Counted from the first letter of the stretch, positions 23,963-36,357 are shown. The stretch: 64,000 nt of DNA from Liquidambar formosana (GCA_039720395.1 CM077829.1:22647955-22711954), one strand, 5' to 3'. Numbers and translations: made by a program. Notes: generated by a model from the letters alone, not told the origin.

Positions 23963-24592
23963 AAACTCTCAAATTTCACTGAAAATGGCATAATAAACTT
24001 AATTCCCAAAAAAAGGGATTTAGGATTCAATGTCCATTATATCCTCTTAATCAAATTTTTTTTATCCCACCTAAATCCTCTCACTAGCTTATCGCTTCCC
24101 TTCCCTCTCTACTCATAAAACTATCATTCTCTTCTCTCCATTTTTAATTATTTAATCACCAAAAAAAAAAGTTAAAAAAAATTCATTGTAGCCTTAAAGA
24201 ATATAAAATACCTTGCAAAGAGTGCAAAAATGGGATTCTGGTAATCGAGCTTGCTAATTATATTGTGTCTTTTGGGTGTTTGTTTGTTTGTTTGTATTTT
24301 TTATTTTATTTTATTTCTTTTGCTATTACAAAAAAAAATTAACAAAAAAAAAAAAAAAACCAAATAGCAAAGAATCATAACAAAACACATTATAAGAGGT
24401 ATTTTTTATTCATGGTATGGAAAATATTAAATTAGGAGGAATGGGTTTGGTAAGGGAGAGGATAATTAGGTGGGATAAAAGATTAAAATTTAAGTAAAAT
24501 GGGAAAATTGGATATTAGAGAATAATAAATGGTAGATCCCCTCTTTTAGGAATTAAACTTCGTTACTATCCTTTCAAATGGAATATGGGAGT
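23963..24592. mobile_element. Probable MITE with long imperfect terminal inverted repeats
   Basis: The left arm (about 23963-24085) and the right arm (about 24450-24592) are imperfect inverted copies. AACTCTCAAATTTCACTGAA corresponds to the reverse complement of the right end, AACTCCCATATTCCATTTGA. TTTATCCCACCTAAATCCTCTC corresponds to a reversed GAGGATAATTAGGTGGGAT. The centre is AT-rich with A/T runs and has no frame. Arms over 100 bases long suggest a Mutator-like element. No clear target duplication was found. Confidence 0.5.
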
Positions 24593-24808
24593 TGTAGACA
24601 CCCCATGTTGTACCATCTAATTAATTTGAGATTATATATTTTGGAATCCCGATGATGAGGTTTACTGCGTGTTTCTACCCTGACAAAACAATTCTCGACA
24701 AGTCGCCAAGATTGCTGTAGAAAAACTCCTAAATACACTGCCTTTTTATCCTTTATGCATACACACTAATGGGTGGTGCATACGCACCACACCCATATGC
24801 GTACGCGC
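24593..24808 (+). mobile_element. LTR start fragment, Tat-like family
   Basis: TGTAGACACCCCATGTTGTA at 24593, then CCCGATGATGAGGT at about 24650. Both strings recur at 24809 and about 24850, so two LTR starts of the same family lie 216 bases apart. This is either a nested insertion or a local duplication. Confidence 0.55.
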
Positions 24809-24964
24809 TGTAGACACCCCATTTTGTCCCTATATTTGTTACTGAGTTCCCGATGATGAGGTCCATGATGTTTATTGTCATGAGTCTTTTTTATAATGAG
24901 CAAAGCAAGCAAGTGAGTTAGGTGCATTTGGTGGAAAATATGTGTATATACGTGTATGTGCATA

Positions 24965-25002
<38 letters not shown>

Positions 25003-25290
25003 TAGATATATAAAGGGAGAAGTGGGAGAGAATAAAAAAGAAAAGAGAAGAAGGAAGAATGGGAGATGAGAAGGAAAGAGAAGAAAGGAGAAATAAATAA
25101 AAGAAAATTGGGATGTGAGAAGGAGGTAGGAAAGGTTGAGGGGGGAACATGTGAGAAAGAAAGTGGGGAAGGGAATAAGAATAAAGAAAAGAGAAGTGGA
25201 AAGGGGGTGAAGAGAAGGGTGAAAGAAATAAAAGGGGAAGGGGGGATCTAGGAAGGAGGGACAGCTGGAGAGAGAATTGAGGGAGGAGAC
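24809..25290 (+). mobile_element. Left part of the old LTR into which T1 inserted
   Basis: It starts TGTAGACACCCCATTTTGTC. A (TA)n tract lies at 24969-25001, then TATATAAAGG at about 25009-25018, a TATA-box candidate. A purine tract of about 270 bases follows. It is cut at 25290 by T1 (duplication GAGAC 25286-25290) and resumes at 55554. Confidence 0.6.
25012..25290 (+). repeat. Polypurine tract of about 280 bases
   Basis: The plus strand is over 85 percent A or G by eye across this stretch, and the reverse strand gives a spurious Ser/Pro/Phe-rich frame. It continues past the T1 insertion as the (GA)n run at 55566-55590. Confidence 0.8.
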
Positions 25291-28281
25291 TCTGAACCAC
25301 GGCTTTCGATCCGGGGGGGAAGGAAAACCCTTCTTTTAAAAAGACTTGTAGATATTTAAATTAATAAAAATCTGGTTTTTAAAAGGTTCACAAAAACATA
25401 ACAAACAAGGAGTCGCCACCTCATTTTTTAAGGAAAAAAGGAAAACCTTGAAAATAGTTTTAAAGAAAACCTTTGAAAACCAAACATATGACTCCGATCA
25501 AGGAAAAGCAAGTCTAATCAAAACAAGAAAGGATTCGGAGACTAAGTTACCATATGGGAAAGTTCTAGGAAACATCTTATAGGCACCCACATCGCCCCAA
25601 AATGGGTCTCTGAATTTATATGAGCTATTTCAATCACTTCCTAATTAGTCACCATGCATATGTAAAGAATCATCCATAATCATCCACATTCATCCATGAA
25701 CATCCATAAAGCATGTCAACATCCATGAACAAATAAGAGAGATATGGAAAGCATGTAAGAGAGATAGAGAATAAGATAACAAATCCATCCTACTCCTCTA
25801 GCAATCATATGTGATGGATAAATGAATAAGCATGGGTCCATCCTACTCCTCTAGCATATATGTAATGGACAAATGGATAAAAAGAAAGAAGAAGAAAAAA
25901 AAAAGAAAACCTAGGATACTTAGTATCCTAGGGCGGACTTGAACATCAAATAAGTGCCTACGTACCTTACATACAAAGATGTAAGGATCAAAGTCCACGT
26001 AGTTCGATTGAGAAGGGGTTATTCCCTTTACAATGAACTATAAAGCCTAAGTTTCCAACTTAAGAAAGGTTTTAAAACTTAGGAGTTTCCAAAAATAGTT
26101 TGAGAAAAAATAGGTATTTGAGAAAGAATAAATTCTAACTCAAATAGACTTCTAAATTGATTTGAATTCAAAAGAGAATAGAACTCTAAATAAAATAGAA
26201 TTTTAAGAGAGTTGGAAACTTAAGACTTCTAATCCAAAGTAAAGACAATAACACAAGGGGGGAGAAGAGAACAATTCATAAAAGACTTACCATGAACCAC
26301 TTACCATATGCAAATTATCCCGAAACATCGAGAAAACACCAATTAATCACCCTATGTATTCTATAAGGCAATTATTAAACTCATACCAACCATATTCATG
26401 CTCAAATAATCATTAGGAGACCTAATTCAAATATGGACAAAATACTAAATATGCATATAATGACCTAATACTCATGCAAATAACAAAAATCAAAAGAAAA
26501 ACACAAACCTAATATGCTCCTATATGCTCTAAACACCCTAACATGCACAAAACTATCAAAAACATACTAAATAGGCACTATCATGATGAAAATATCATAT
26601 GACAATCCTAAACATGAGAAGAAAATCTAACATGATGTTTTAGGTAAGTACTTTATGTAAGAATGTGAAATAATCATCCTTACAGCGAGCTTTCTTAAGT
26701 AAAACTATCCGGAGATAATTTTACGTAGAAACCACTCCGCATGAATGATTTCTTCACATATCCTATGTAAAATATATACCTAAGAATGCAAAGAAACTCA
26801 TAGTGCACTTAAACACACTTCAGAAAGCACCTATGCACAACCTCACCCTTTAAGGACGATAATTATCCTCGAAAAGAATAATCATCCATACAACTATGAA
26901 GATGAGGCTTACACAGCAAGTGTCCTATACAAAAGATGCTTAAAATCATGCATATAATTGAACCATAAAGAGAAAATGGCCAAAACACATCAACTAATTT
27001 TTTTGTGCAAAATGTACCTCTATCCTTAAGAGAAAAACTATCCTAACAGCAAACAATTCGCAATCCTATTCCACTAGCATGCTTTCCCATCATATTTGAA
27101 TCATATACACTCTAAAATATAGAGTATATATGATTCCCATTTCAATTTTAAGCCATGATTATGCAGAGAATGGAGTAGAAGAAGCAAGAATCGTAAAAGG
27201 ATGCAAGGGAAACTTATAACAAAGGAAAGGTCTTCGTTGCGTTCTTCCTTCTCTTTGACTTGATTGTCTTCTAGTTCCTCTTCCAAATTGCAGTTGAAAG
27301 CCTCTTCCAAGTGATATGGATGTGTCCAAATTCATTTTCCCTAGCTCTCTTATGAATATGATATGTCAAAAATCCCCTATGCTGATGAATGACCCTCTAT
27401 TTATAACCAACCAACCATATGAACCAATGGTTGAGATTAATTTGCCATAAAATCATTCTAGGGCTGTAATTAAATCCCATGGATGTTAAACAACTCAAAA
27501 CGACCTCCCAATAGGCTTAGAAGTCCTTTGGAAGGCTGAAATTCGGAGTGGTAGAGTCCCATTCCGTCAAAAATTCAAAAAGAGATAAATCAGGACGAAA
27601 TGCTTGAGTGACCAGTTGGGTGAACCGGTCACCTGAGAGTGAAGTCATGTTTCCACGGTTTTGAGGATTCCTGACCCGGTTTGGACTCCTAACTTCAAAC
27701 GAACTTAAATTCTTCATTTTAACTCCGATTTGAGTGATTCAAAAGCCAAAATTTCAAGGATTCAATGTAGAATAAGCCTAAAATATTCTTGAACCAAAAA
27801 TCTCTGACCACAGTCAGGTGGCTGGGTTTTCATGAGGCGATTACCCGGAAAAAATGTCAATTAACCATGGGGTAATGTGGTGAACCAATGTAAAACCTAT
27901 CAATAAATTAAATTGGCACTTCAATTAGACTCATTTCATCATTCTAAGGTCAATGGAACACTCCGGAACAAATTTGGAGGTCAATTGGAAAATATACGAA
28001 GTGAAAGACGAAATTGCCCTTCAAGTCGCAAAAGTTCTAATTAACTATCCAAACATATCTGGAATTGAACCAAATTTGACACACATATCCAAAATGACCC
28101 TAGATACTAAATGCAAGTGCTGGGACTCAATAAAGAGACAAAAATATGCATGCAATGATGACCTATTCTCCTAAGGCTTAAAAGGGCAAAAGTGTCCTTT
28201 AACGCTTAGGGACTCCTAGGTGCTTCTAAACCTAACCAAATGATATCATGATCTCATGGGGATGAAAATGGGGCGTCTACA
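25291..28281 (-). mobile_element. LTR A, 3' LTR of T1
   Basis: About 2991 bp. On the minus strand it starts TGTAGACGCCCCATTTTCAT and ends GTGGTTCAGA, where CA would be expected. The TATA box reads TTATAAATAG, in reverse at 27397-27406. A single copy of the GGTTGGGTGAACCGG motif lies at 27607-27640. It agrees with LTR C, and not with LTR B, at many places, for example around 26065-26165. Confidence 0.92.
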
Positions 28282-28294
28282 AATGCCCCTCATT
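28282..28294 (-). promoter_or_regulatory. Polypurine tract of T1
   Basis: On the minus strand AATGAGGGGCATT directly precedes LTR A. The equivalent AATGAGGGGCTTC precedes LTR-D at 21737. Confidence 0.85.
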
Positions 28295-28404
28295 AGTGGA
28301 GTTTGTTTCACAAGCGACACCACTGTTAGAAAAGACAGCCCATTTTCACAAGAAAAGGGCAAGGAACCAAAGCTTGAACTTCAACAGTGACTACTAGGGA
28401 TGTT

Positions 28405-28735
28405 CATGACTGCTATAATGTACACTTGTACAAAATAGGGGGGTTGTGTGTGACTATGAAAGTCATTTAAACACATGGTACTTTCATATGCCTATTCTTT
28501 CTAATAGGGGAACATATGCTTCTATAATGTACGCTCATTCTTTATAATGAGGACACGCACAAGATAGGGGGCGTGTGTGACCGCAAGAGCTATTTAAACA
28601 CACTATACTCTCATACGCCTATTTTTTCTAATAGGGACACATATGCTTCTATAATGTACGCTCAATGTTTCTAATGAGGACATGCACAAGATAGGGGGTT
28701 GTGTGTGACTACAAGAGTCATTTAAACACACCATG
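28405..28735 (-). repeat. 3' UTR tandem repeat of T1, unit about 128 bp
   Basis: About 2.6 copies. The string TAGGGGG.TGTGTGTGAC recurs at about 28435, 28564 and 28690, and ATGCTTCTATAATGTACGCT occurs twice (about 28509 and 28638). It is non-coding. Confidence 0.8.
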
Positions 28736-28744
28736 CTTACTAAA

Positions 28745-29420
28745 CAAAATCATGACACTTTAATTTTAACAACTATGTTAAAATTAAGTGAGGGCAACCA
28801 ATTCATTGTGCTATAATTTCCTCAAGAAATAAATACCAATGCAAAGCAATCCATGTATGTGACTCAAAGAGTCATTTAAACATACTATCACAAACACTTC
28901 TATCCAAGCAATCATAGGCTTTATTTTAACAATCTTTGTTAAAATTAAGCAAAGCAAATGTTCCAATTGTGCTATAATTCCCTCAAGAAATTAATAGCAA
29001 TGCAAAACAATCCATGTATGTGACTCAAAGAGTCATTTAAACATACTTCCAAAACCAATTCCAATCAAGCATTCATAAGCTTTATTTTAACAATCTTTGT
29101 TAAAACTAAGCAGAGTGCACATTCCAATTATGCCATAATTTCCTCAAGAAATTAATGGCAATTCAATTCATCATAAAGAATCAAGAAATAACAATTTCAT
29201 GATCCTTAATAAACATCCCAAGCATTCAATCAACTCATCATCCAATCAACAAAGCTTTAATTTAATCCGAGGATTAAAAATAAGCAAGAACACTCAATCA
29301 ATTCTAACGTGCTATAATTTCCTCAAGAAATAAATAGCAATAGCAATTCAAACACAAGAAATCAAGGAATATAAAATTCCATGATTCCAAACAAATATCA
29401 TAAGCATCATCCTTCCATCA
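28745..29420 (-). repeat. Second 3' UTR repeat array of T1, unit about 160-180 bp
   Basis: About four diverged copies, marked by TGCTATAATTTCCTCAAGAA (about 28808, 28967, 29129, 29310) and TTTAACAATCTTTGTTAAAA (an inverted repeat in itself). Two copies share TCCATGTATGTGACTCAAAG. Confidence 0.75.
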
Positions 29421-29647
29421 TCCAAAGATAAAGCCCTTTAACAAAGCAAATGTCAAAGTACGCTTGCAAATACCACCATGAGTCAACTAATAATTCAATT
29501 AGTGACTAATCACTCATCATTTCATGCATTTCAAGTCATTCACATCAGGTTCTAGGCTTTTCAAGAGAGATTTCATAAAAAAATCAAGCGAAAAGGGACC
29601 CGATTAAGCGAAATTGTGCGAAATTTGCACAAAACGAGAAACGAGCT

Positions 29648-29760
29648 TGGGGGACTGGTTGGACCAAACTGGTTGGACCGGTTGGACCGGTTGGGTCCAA
29701 CCGGTCACCCGAGAGTGGGTTTTCTGCACTTTTGTGGTGTTTTGGCTATAAAGCCTTGCA
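29648..29760 (+). promoter_or_regulatory. Promoter of the antisense PMD gene, with GC-rich repeat
   Basis: A run of GGTTGGACC units (about 29653-29695) ends in CCAACCGGTCACCCGAGAGT (29697-29716). A TATA box CTATAAAG follows at 29746-29753. It faces right, opposite to the T1 genes. Pyrimidine-rich leader sequence with CTCTCTCTAG follows about 50 bases on. The same CCGGTCACCCGAGAGTG string is in the U3 of LTR B (42384-42400) and, in variants, in LTRs A and C. Confidence 0.6.
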
Positions 29761-30289
29761 CCATCCTCATTTGTTCATCCTCCTTTTGCTTGTTTTTGAG
29801 AACTTCTCTCTCTAGAAACCCAACATCCAACATTTCCAAACTCCAAAACACCAAAACTTTGGCATTAAACTTGAATCTTTGTGGTGATTTAACACTAACA
29901 ACATCACTTTCAAGGAATCAAAACAACCTTTGATTCATCAAATCAACCTTCCCAACTTACTTTTTTCAAATCAAACCCATTTTCTCAAGAACACCCAACA
30001 TGAGTAATTCTTCAACAAACAAATACTCCAATGCCAAGTACCTACATCACTTCCTCAAGAAGACATACAAAGCACCTCACTATGAAAATCAACCGAATAG
30101 TTTGCTCTTGAAACCCGCAATCATCTTTCCTACATCCATTCCATAAATGAGGTAAGATAATTCCCAACTCCTTCAAGTTCATCTTTATTCTTTCATTTCA
30201 TTGTTTCTTTTCAAATAGTTGCTATTCTTATGAATGGAATGCATTGAGTTCTTGCTATTTTGACAACTGTTGGGGGTTTTCCATGTACA

Positions 30290-31400
30290 AAGACCTCATT
30301 TTCCACCATGGGCATAACTATGCCCACCAAATGTTTGATAAAATTTCCAAAAGAGTAAAATCTTTCTTTTTGCTTTCAAATAGTCAAGATAATCAAAAGT
30401 GAACTCAAGAGCATTCTCTAGGATGCTAACCCATGAATTTTGAAGTTCTTTTCTTTACAAAAAACCTTGTAGGCATAACTATGCCCACCAAGTGTTTGAT
30501 AAAATTCCCAAAAGAATAAAATCATTCTTTTTGCTTTCAAATGCCAAAAGTTCTTGAACAAACTATCAAAGGTATTTTCTAAGAGGTTTACCCATGAGTT
30601 TAAAAACACTTTTCTTTATGAAAATCATGTAGGCATAACCATGCCTATCAAGTGTTTGATAAAATTCTCAAGAGAATAAAATCATTCTTTTTTCTTTCAA
30701 ATGCTCAAAGTTCTTAAACAAAACATCAAAGGTATTCTCTAAGAGGTTTACCCATGAGTTTAAAAACACTTTCCTTTACAAAAAATCATGTAGGCATAAC
30801 CATGCCCACTAAGTGTTTGATAAAATTCTCAAGAGAAAAAAATCATTCTTTTTCTTTTCAAATGCTCAAAGTTCTTAAACAATACCTCAAAGGTATTCTC
30901 TAAGAGGTTTACCCATGAGTTTAAAAACACTTTTCTTTATGAAAATCATGTAGGCATAACCATGCCTATCAAGTGTTTGAGAAAATTCTCAAGAGAATAA
31001 AATCATTCTTTTTCTTTCAAATACCTTAGAAAATCAAAGGGAAACTCAAAGGCTTTCTCTTAAGATGTTAACCCATGATTCTTGGAGCACTGTTCTTTAT
31101 AAACACTTTGTAGCCATAATCATGCCTACCAAGTAAAACCATTTTTTTGCTTTCAAATACTTTGGAAAATCAAAGGAAAACTTAAAGGCGTTCCCTATAA
31201 TGTTAACCTATGATTTTTAAAATACTTTCCTTTTGTGCTCATGATAATGCCTACCAAGTGTTTGATAAAATTCTCGTGAGAATAAAATCATCCTTTTTTC
31301 TTTCAAGTGCTTTAACTAACCAAAGGAAAACTCATGGGTATTCTCTTGAATGTTAACCTTTGATTTTTGAAATACTTTTCTTTTGGAAAGAACTTTCTTT
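30290..31400 (+). repeat. 160-bp tandem repeat inside PMD intron 1
   Basis: Seven copies are marked by GCATAACCATGCC or close variants at about 30312, 30473, 30632, 30793, 30953, 31113 and 31238. Each is followed by AAGTGTTTGATAAAATTCTC and later by TTTACCCATGAGTTTAAAAA. The middle copies are the most alike. The array fills most of the intron. Confidence 0.9.
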
Positions 31401-32333
31401 TCACATGTGTAAACTTTTGAAAACTTGAAAAACCATGAATTTAAGCATTCTTGAGTTATTCATTAAGCATAGCAAATACTTAAGATAACAATTTCTATGA
31501 TTTCCTTTATTCTTTGTAGCCAAACTTTGAGGACAGAACAAGACACGCCCTTGGAGGAGTTATAGAATGGTGGCGCAAAATGGCCACATGACAACTCGAA
31601 GCCCAAAAGATTATAATCAATGCAAGTTTTGGAGACTTCCTAAATGCTTTATGGGTGGAGTAGAGGGACAGACAAGTGCTGCTGGCCCTTATTGAGTTGT
31701 GGTGGGACACCACTAACACTTTTCACTTCAGTTTTGGGGAAATGACTCTTACCCCAACGGACTTCACTATTATCACAGGACTTCACCTAGGTGGGCAGAG
31801 ATTATCTTATTATGAGAATGCCCACAGGGATCCCCATTATCTCTTGGAACAACTCGGGACTATGGTACCAGTTCAAAGGGGTGGGGTGTGTAGAACTTAG
31901 CTAAAGAATCATTTTACTGATCAAAGAGAAGAGGATGATGCAGACCTACCTTGTCTTGCCCGAGCTTTCATGCTATACATGTTGTCCAGCATATTCTTTG
32001 CTAGCTCTAGCGATGTCGCTCCTTTAGGGCATCTTGCTTGCATGGAGGATGTTTGGGAGATGGGCGACTATAACTGAGGTAGTGCTGCCCTTGCTGTATT
32101 ATATAGGTCCATGCGTGACAGATTACGTAGAGTAAGCACAAACCACTATGGGATGTCCTTCATCTAGGAGGTAAATCAACCTACAAGCTTCCTTTCAAAG
32201 ATATTTGCAATGAGTACACATCATCATTTTCTTTTGAAATTCATTTTCTTTTTTAAAACAGATTTGGTACTACGAGTACTTGGGGTTTGAACGTCCCGCC
32301 CTCATCGACAATGATCCTTCCTAGCCCGTTATG

Positions 32334-33983
32334 TGTTGGGAATCATACAAGAGGGAAAAATAGAAGTGTGGAATATAAAAATTTTTCCTACGATTCCCAA
32401 TCCCATGAATCTAACTATGCATAACACAAAATCAAACCCTAACTACAAAGAGGGTTAGAACACTTACATAATTTTTGTGTTCTCCTTTTTGCTCTAAGCT
32501 TTGATTTTGGATAGCGGTGAATGAGCAGCCCAAGTGTGCTTCCTCCAACGGTATCCACACCTAGCTAGAGCTTCAAGTCCTTTCCTCCTTTTCCTTGTTG
32601 TTACTAGTGTAGGAGAAGAGAGGAGAGAGAGAGAGGGAGGCTGGAAATTCTGGCCAGCCCTTGGGGAGTCCAACTTATTGTGATGTCACACATCATAGTG
32701 TGACTTATATAGTCCACACTAAGGGGGCCGGCCCTAGGGGGAAACCCTATTAGGGTTTTATGCAATTTCTCTAAATTGCATAATAACCCCTATAAATTAT
32801 ATCAAATATAAATAGGCCTCAAAGAATTATTCTTTATGCACTCATACCCTTTCTCTCATAGACTTTAAAGCTCATCTTGCATGATCAGTGTGTGACCCAT
32901 TGGGTTCACATCATCAAGTAGTAGGAATAGCACGAGGTGTGCACAATAGAACTCTTTCCATTTAGGGTCTAATTGGAACTCCTTCCAATTCCCTAATTGA
33001 TTATAACTCACTTATATCAATTAGGGCTTCTACTAACCATGAGTAACACCTAGCATATGGCTCATGGTGTGGTCCTTAATGAAGTGAATAGTCATTTACA
33101 AAGAACCCTTCTGTTATAGTTTATAGGTTACAATTGCATCCTTCTTTCAACACAATGTCTCCAATTGAACTAATAGGACATGGAAGTCTGTCAAGTCCCT
33201 AGTTCAATTACTTTATACTCATTCATAGATATCAACTCATTGATGAACTCATGAAACTCTTTTCATATTCATCCTACCATGGCCATGGATTTAATGAGTT
33301 ATATTATGAATGCTATATGAGACATTCTCTCTCTTTTTCCTGAGGGTGATGGATCCCTTGTTGATCACTCACATGCCTTCATACACATAGCAGTAGGGCC
33401 AATGAACACCTTTGCAAACCCCTGAATAGGATTTGCACTTAGTATTATCAAACTTCTAAAGCTACATGCATAAGACAACTATGGTGTCTCAGGTCTAAGG
33501 ATTACTTGTACCACTATAACAATGAGAAACTGATTGACAGGCACGATAAAACTCCATTCAGTTTATCTCATATCTTTGGTCACATTCAGTGTACCTATTC
33601 TCGTAATAGGCACCCACTTGTTGGTTGTAGTGTCTCCACACAAATAGCTTGAGACTAGCTATCCTCCTATAGAGTCAACCTAACAAGTGCTAGTCCTATG
33701 GTTCATTACTGTCCATCATAGTGAACCTTCAACTAGGAATGCTTTAGGAGTTTAGTACAGAGATATATCTATAGTCTCAAAATTACAACTCTTTGTAATT
33801 CCATATTCTCAACTCTAACTCCATGGACATATTATGTAAATATAAATGATGCATATTAACATAATAGAATAAGCCCTTTTATTAAATCAATAATAAATGT
33901 GACATACATAAATGAAATCAAATGATTGTTCCTAATCCCTAAACAATCATCTCTATGATTGGCTCTAGGGCATAATCCTAACA
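32334..33983 (-). mobile_element. Solo Copia LTR C4 in PMD exon 3
   Basis: A reversed LTR of 1650 bp, TGTTGGGAATC to ATCCTAACA on the plus strand. It is flanked by TTATG at 32329-32333 and 33984-33988. Removing it with one copy of the duplication restores the exon 3 frame across the site. Confidence 0.95.
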
Positions 33984-34250
33984 TTATGTCCAATTATCAC
34001 ATCGACAATAGGTGTGATTCGGTGGACAATAAACATGACTACGCCTATGCTAGGGCATTCTTGGCTTGTATTACTGCTGACAAGGTAATCCCTAATGCTT
34101 TTATCTTTTGAATTCCATCTTTTTTCAATTCTTTCACTTTACACCAATTCATGGATTAGGTGGATTGGGACCCATGGGCACAGTAGAAATATGCCCTTGA
34201 AGAGTAATATCACAGGTGTGTTGATATGATAGAAAAATGGATCCTCCTAG

Positions 34251-36355
34251 TGTTAGGATTATGCCCTAGAGCCAATCATAGAGATGATTGTTTAGGGATT
34301 AGGAACAATCATTTGATTTCATTTATGTATGTCACATTTATTATTGATTTAATAAAAGGGCTTATTCTATTATGTTTATATGCATCATTTATATTTACAT
34401 AATATGTCCATGGAGTTAGAGTTGAGAATATGGAATTACAAAGAGTTGTAATTTTGAGACTATAGATATATCTCTGTACTAAACTCCTAAAGCATTCCTA
34501 GTTGAAGGTTCACTATGATGGACAGTAATGAACCATAGGACTGGCACTTGTTAGGTTGACTCTATAGGAGGATAGCTAGTCTCAAGCTATTTGTGTGGAG
34601 ACACTACAACCAGCAAGTGGGTGCCTATTGCGAGAATAGGTACACTGAATGTGACCAAAGATATGAGATAAACTGAATGGAGTTTTATCCTACCTGTCAA
34701 TCAGTTTCTCATTGTTATAGTGGTACAAGTAATCCTTAGACCTGAGACACCATAGTTGCCTTATGCATGTAGCTTTAGAAGTTTGATAACACTAAGTGCA
34801 GATCCTATTCAGGGGTCTGCAAAGGTGTTCATTGGCCCTACTGCTATATGTATGAAGGCATGTGAGTGATCAACAAGGGATCCATCACTCTCAGGAAAAA
34901 GAGAGAGAATGTCTCATATAGCATTCATAATATAACTCATTAAATCCATGGCCATGGTAGGATGAATATGAAAAGAGTTTCATGAGTTCATCAATGAGTT
35001 GATATTCATGATTGAGTATAAAGTAATTAAACTAGGGACTTGACAGACTTCCATGTCCTATTAGTTTAATTGGAGACATTGTGTTGAAGGAAGGATGCAA
35101 TTGTAACCTATAAACTATAACAGAAGGGTTCTTTGTTATATACTTATTCACCTCATTAAGGACAACACCATGAACCATATGCTAGGTGTTATTCATGGTT
35201 AGTAGAAGCCCTAATTGATATAAGTGAGTTATAATCAATTAGGGAATTGGAAGGAGTTCCAATTAGACCCTGAATGGAAAGAGTTCCATAGTTCACACCT
35301 TGTGCTATTCCTACTACTTGATGATGTGAACCCAATGGGTCACACACTGATCATGCAAGATGAGCTTTTAAGTCTATGAGAGAAAGGGTATGAGTGCATA
35401 AAGAATAGTTCTTTGAGGCCATGCTTGTATTTGATATAAACAATAGGGGTTATTGTGCAATTTAGGGAAATTGCACAAAACCCTAAAAGGGTTTCCCCCT
35501 AGGGCCGGCCCCTTTAGTGTGGACTATTTAAGTCACACTATGATGTGTGACATCATCACTTTTTAGAAGACACCAAGGGCTGGCCAGAATTTCTAGCCTC
35601 CCTCTCTCTCTCTCCTCCTTCTCCTACTCTAGCAACAACATGGGAAAGAAGGAAAGGACTTGAAGCTCTAGCTAGGTGTGGATACCGTTGGAGGCAGCAC
35701 ACTTGGGCTGCTCATTCACCGCTATCCGGAATCAAAGCTTGGAGCAAAAAGGAGAAGACAAAAATTCTGTAAGTGTTCTAACCCTCTTTGTAGTTAGGGT
35801 TTGATTTTGTGTTATGCATAGTTAGATTCATGGGATTGGGAATCGTAGGAAAAATTTTTATATTCCGCACTTCTATTTTTCCCTCTTGTTCGATTCCCAA
35901 CAGTGGTATCAGAGCCATGATTATGCATAATACAAAATACATATGGGCTGGTAATTATGGTGTAGTTGAATGATTTAAAAATCTGGAAAATTTTTCTGCA
36001 TAATTGGTTTTCTTCCATGGCTGAACCTAGGGTTTGGAACCCTAGGTCAATTCTCTTCTACTCCTCTTCTAATTGATGGTTAAGTGTAGCCATGGATGCA
36101 CTAGGTTGCATAGGGTTTGAGTTTGGAGAAGAAGAATAAGGAAACTAGGGTTTTATAAAACTGTTATGAACAGTTTTCATGATAGTCATGAAAAACCGTC
36201 ATCTTGTTTTGCATGCCAAAATTTGAGTTCTCCTCCAAAATTTTCGTGCCATATATGGTTAGAAAGCTCTTCAAATCAGCTTTCAAACCCAACAAACGGT
36301 TCATCGATCCGAGTTCTGTAGAGAAAGTTATGAATTTTTTACTACAGGCTATCTG
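34251..36355 (+). mobile_element. Truncated Copia C5: 5' LTR plus leader, in PMD exon 4
   Basis: The LTR occupies 34251-35902 (1652 bp), followed by the primer site TGGTATCAGAGC at 35904-35915 and 440 bases of leader matching C1. The match stops at ACTACAGGCTATCTGG (36341-36355). From about 36360 the sequence is Tat gag on the minus strand. The remaining C5 body and 3' LTR are missing. Confidence 0.9.
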
Positions 36356-36357
36356 GC

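Larger units (their letters stand above)
30000..34250 (+). pseudogene. Antisense plant mobile domain (PMD) gene carried by T1, four exon remnants
   Basis: Exon 1 (30000-30151) starts at ATG with SNSSTNKYSNAKYLHHFLKK and ends AG|GTAAGA. Intron 1 (30152-31519) ends TTCTTTGTAG. Exon 2 (31520-32170) holds the domain: LIELWWDTTNTFHFSFGEMT, TIITGLHLGG, ARAFMLYMLSSIFFA and GSAALAVLYRSMRD. Intron 2 (32171-32261) and intron 3 (34085-34159) have GT...AG ends. Exon 3 (32262-34084) is split by solo LTR C4. Exon 4 (from 34160, VDWDPWAQ) is cut by C5. PMD proteins include the Arabidopsis MAIN/MAIL family, and related domains occur in DNA transposons and some Tat extra ORFs. Stops mostly stand where Trp or Gln is expected, so it is dead. 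It runs antisense to gag-pol. Confidence 0.8.

Noticed and set aside
24878..25300. Minus-strand frame of 140 codons rich in Ser, Pro, Leu and Phe
   Set aside because: It is a by-product of the polypurine tract. The codons are low complexity and it crosses the LTR A boundary.
30290..31400. CRISPR-like or regulatory array
   Set aside because: Units of about 160 bp are directly adjacent without unique spacers, and the context is a plant retrotransposon intron.
31676..31900. Open frame of 74 codons as an independent short gene
   Set aside because: It is only the open middle of PMD exon 2. The similarity continues in the same frame past the stop to 32170.
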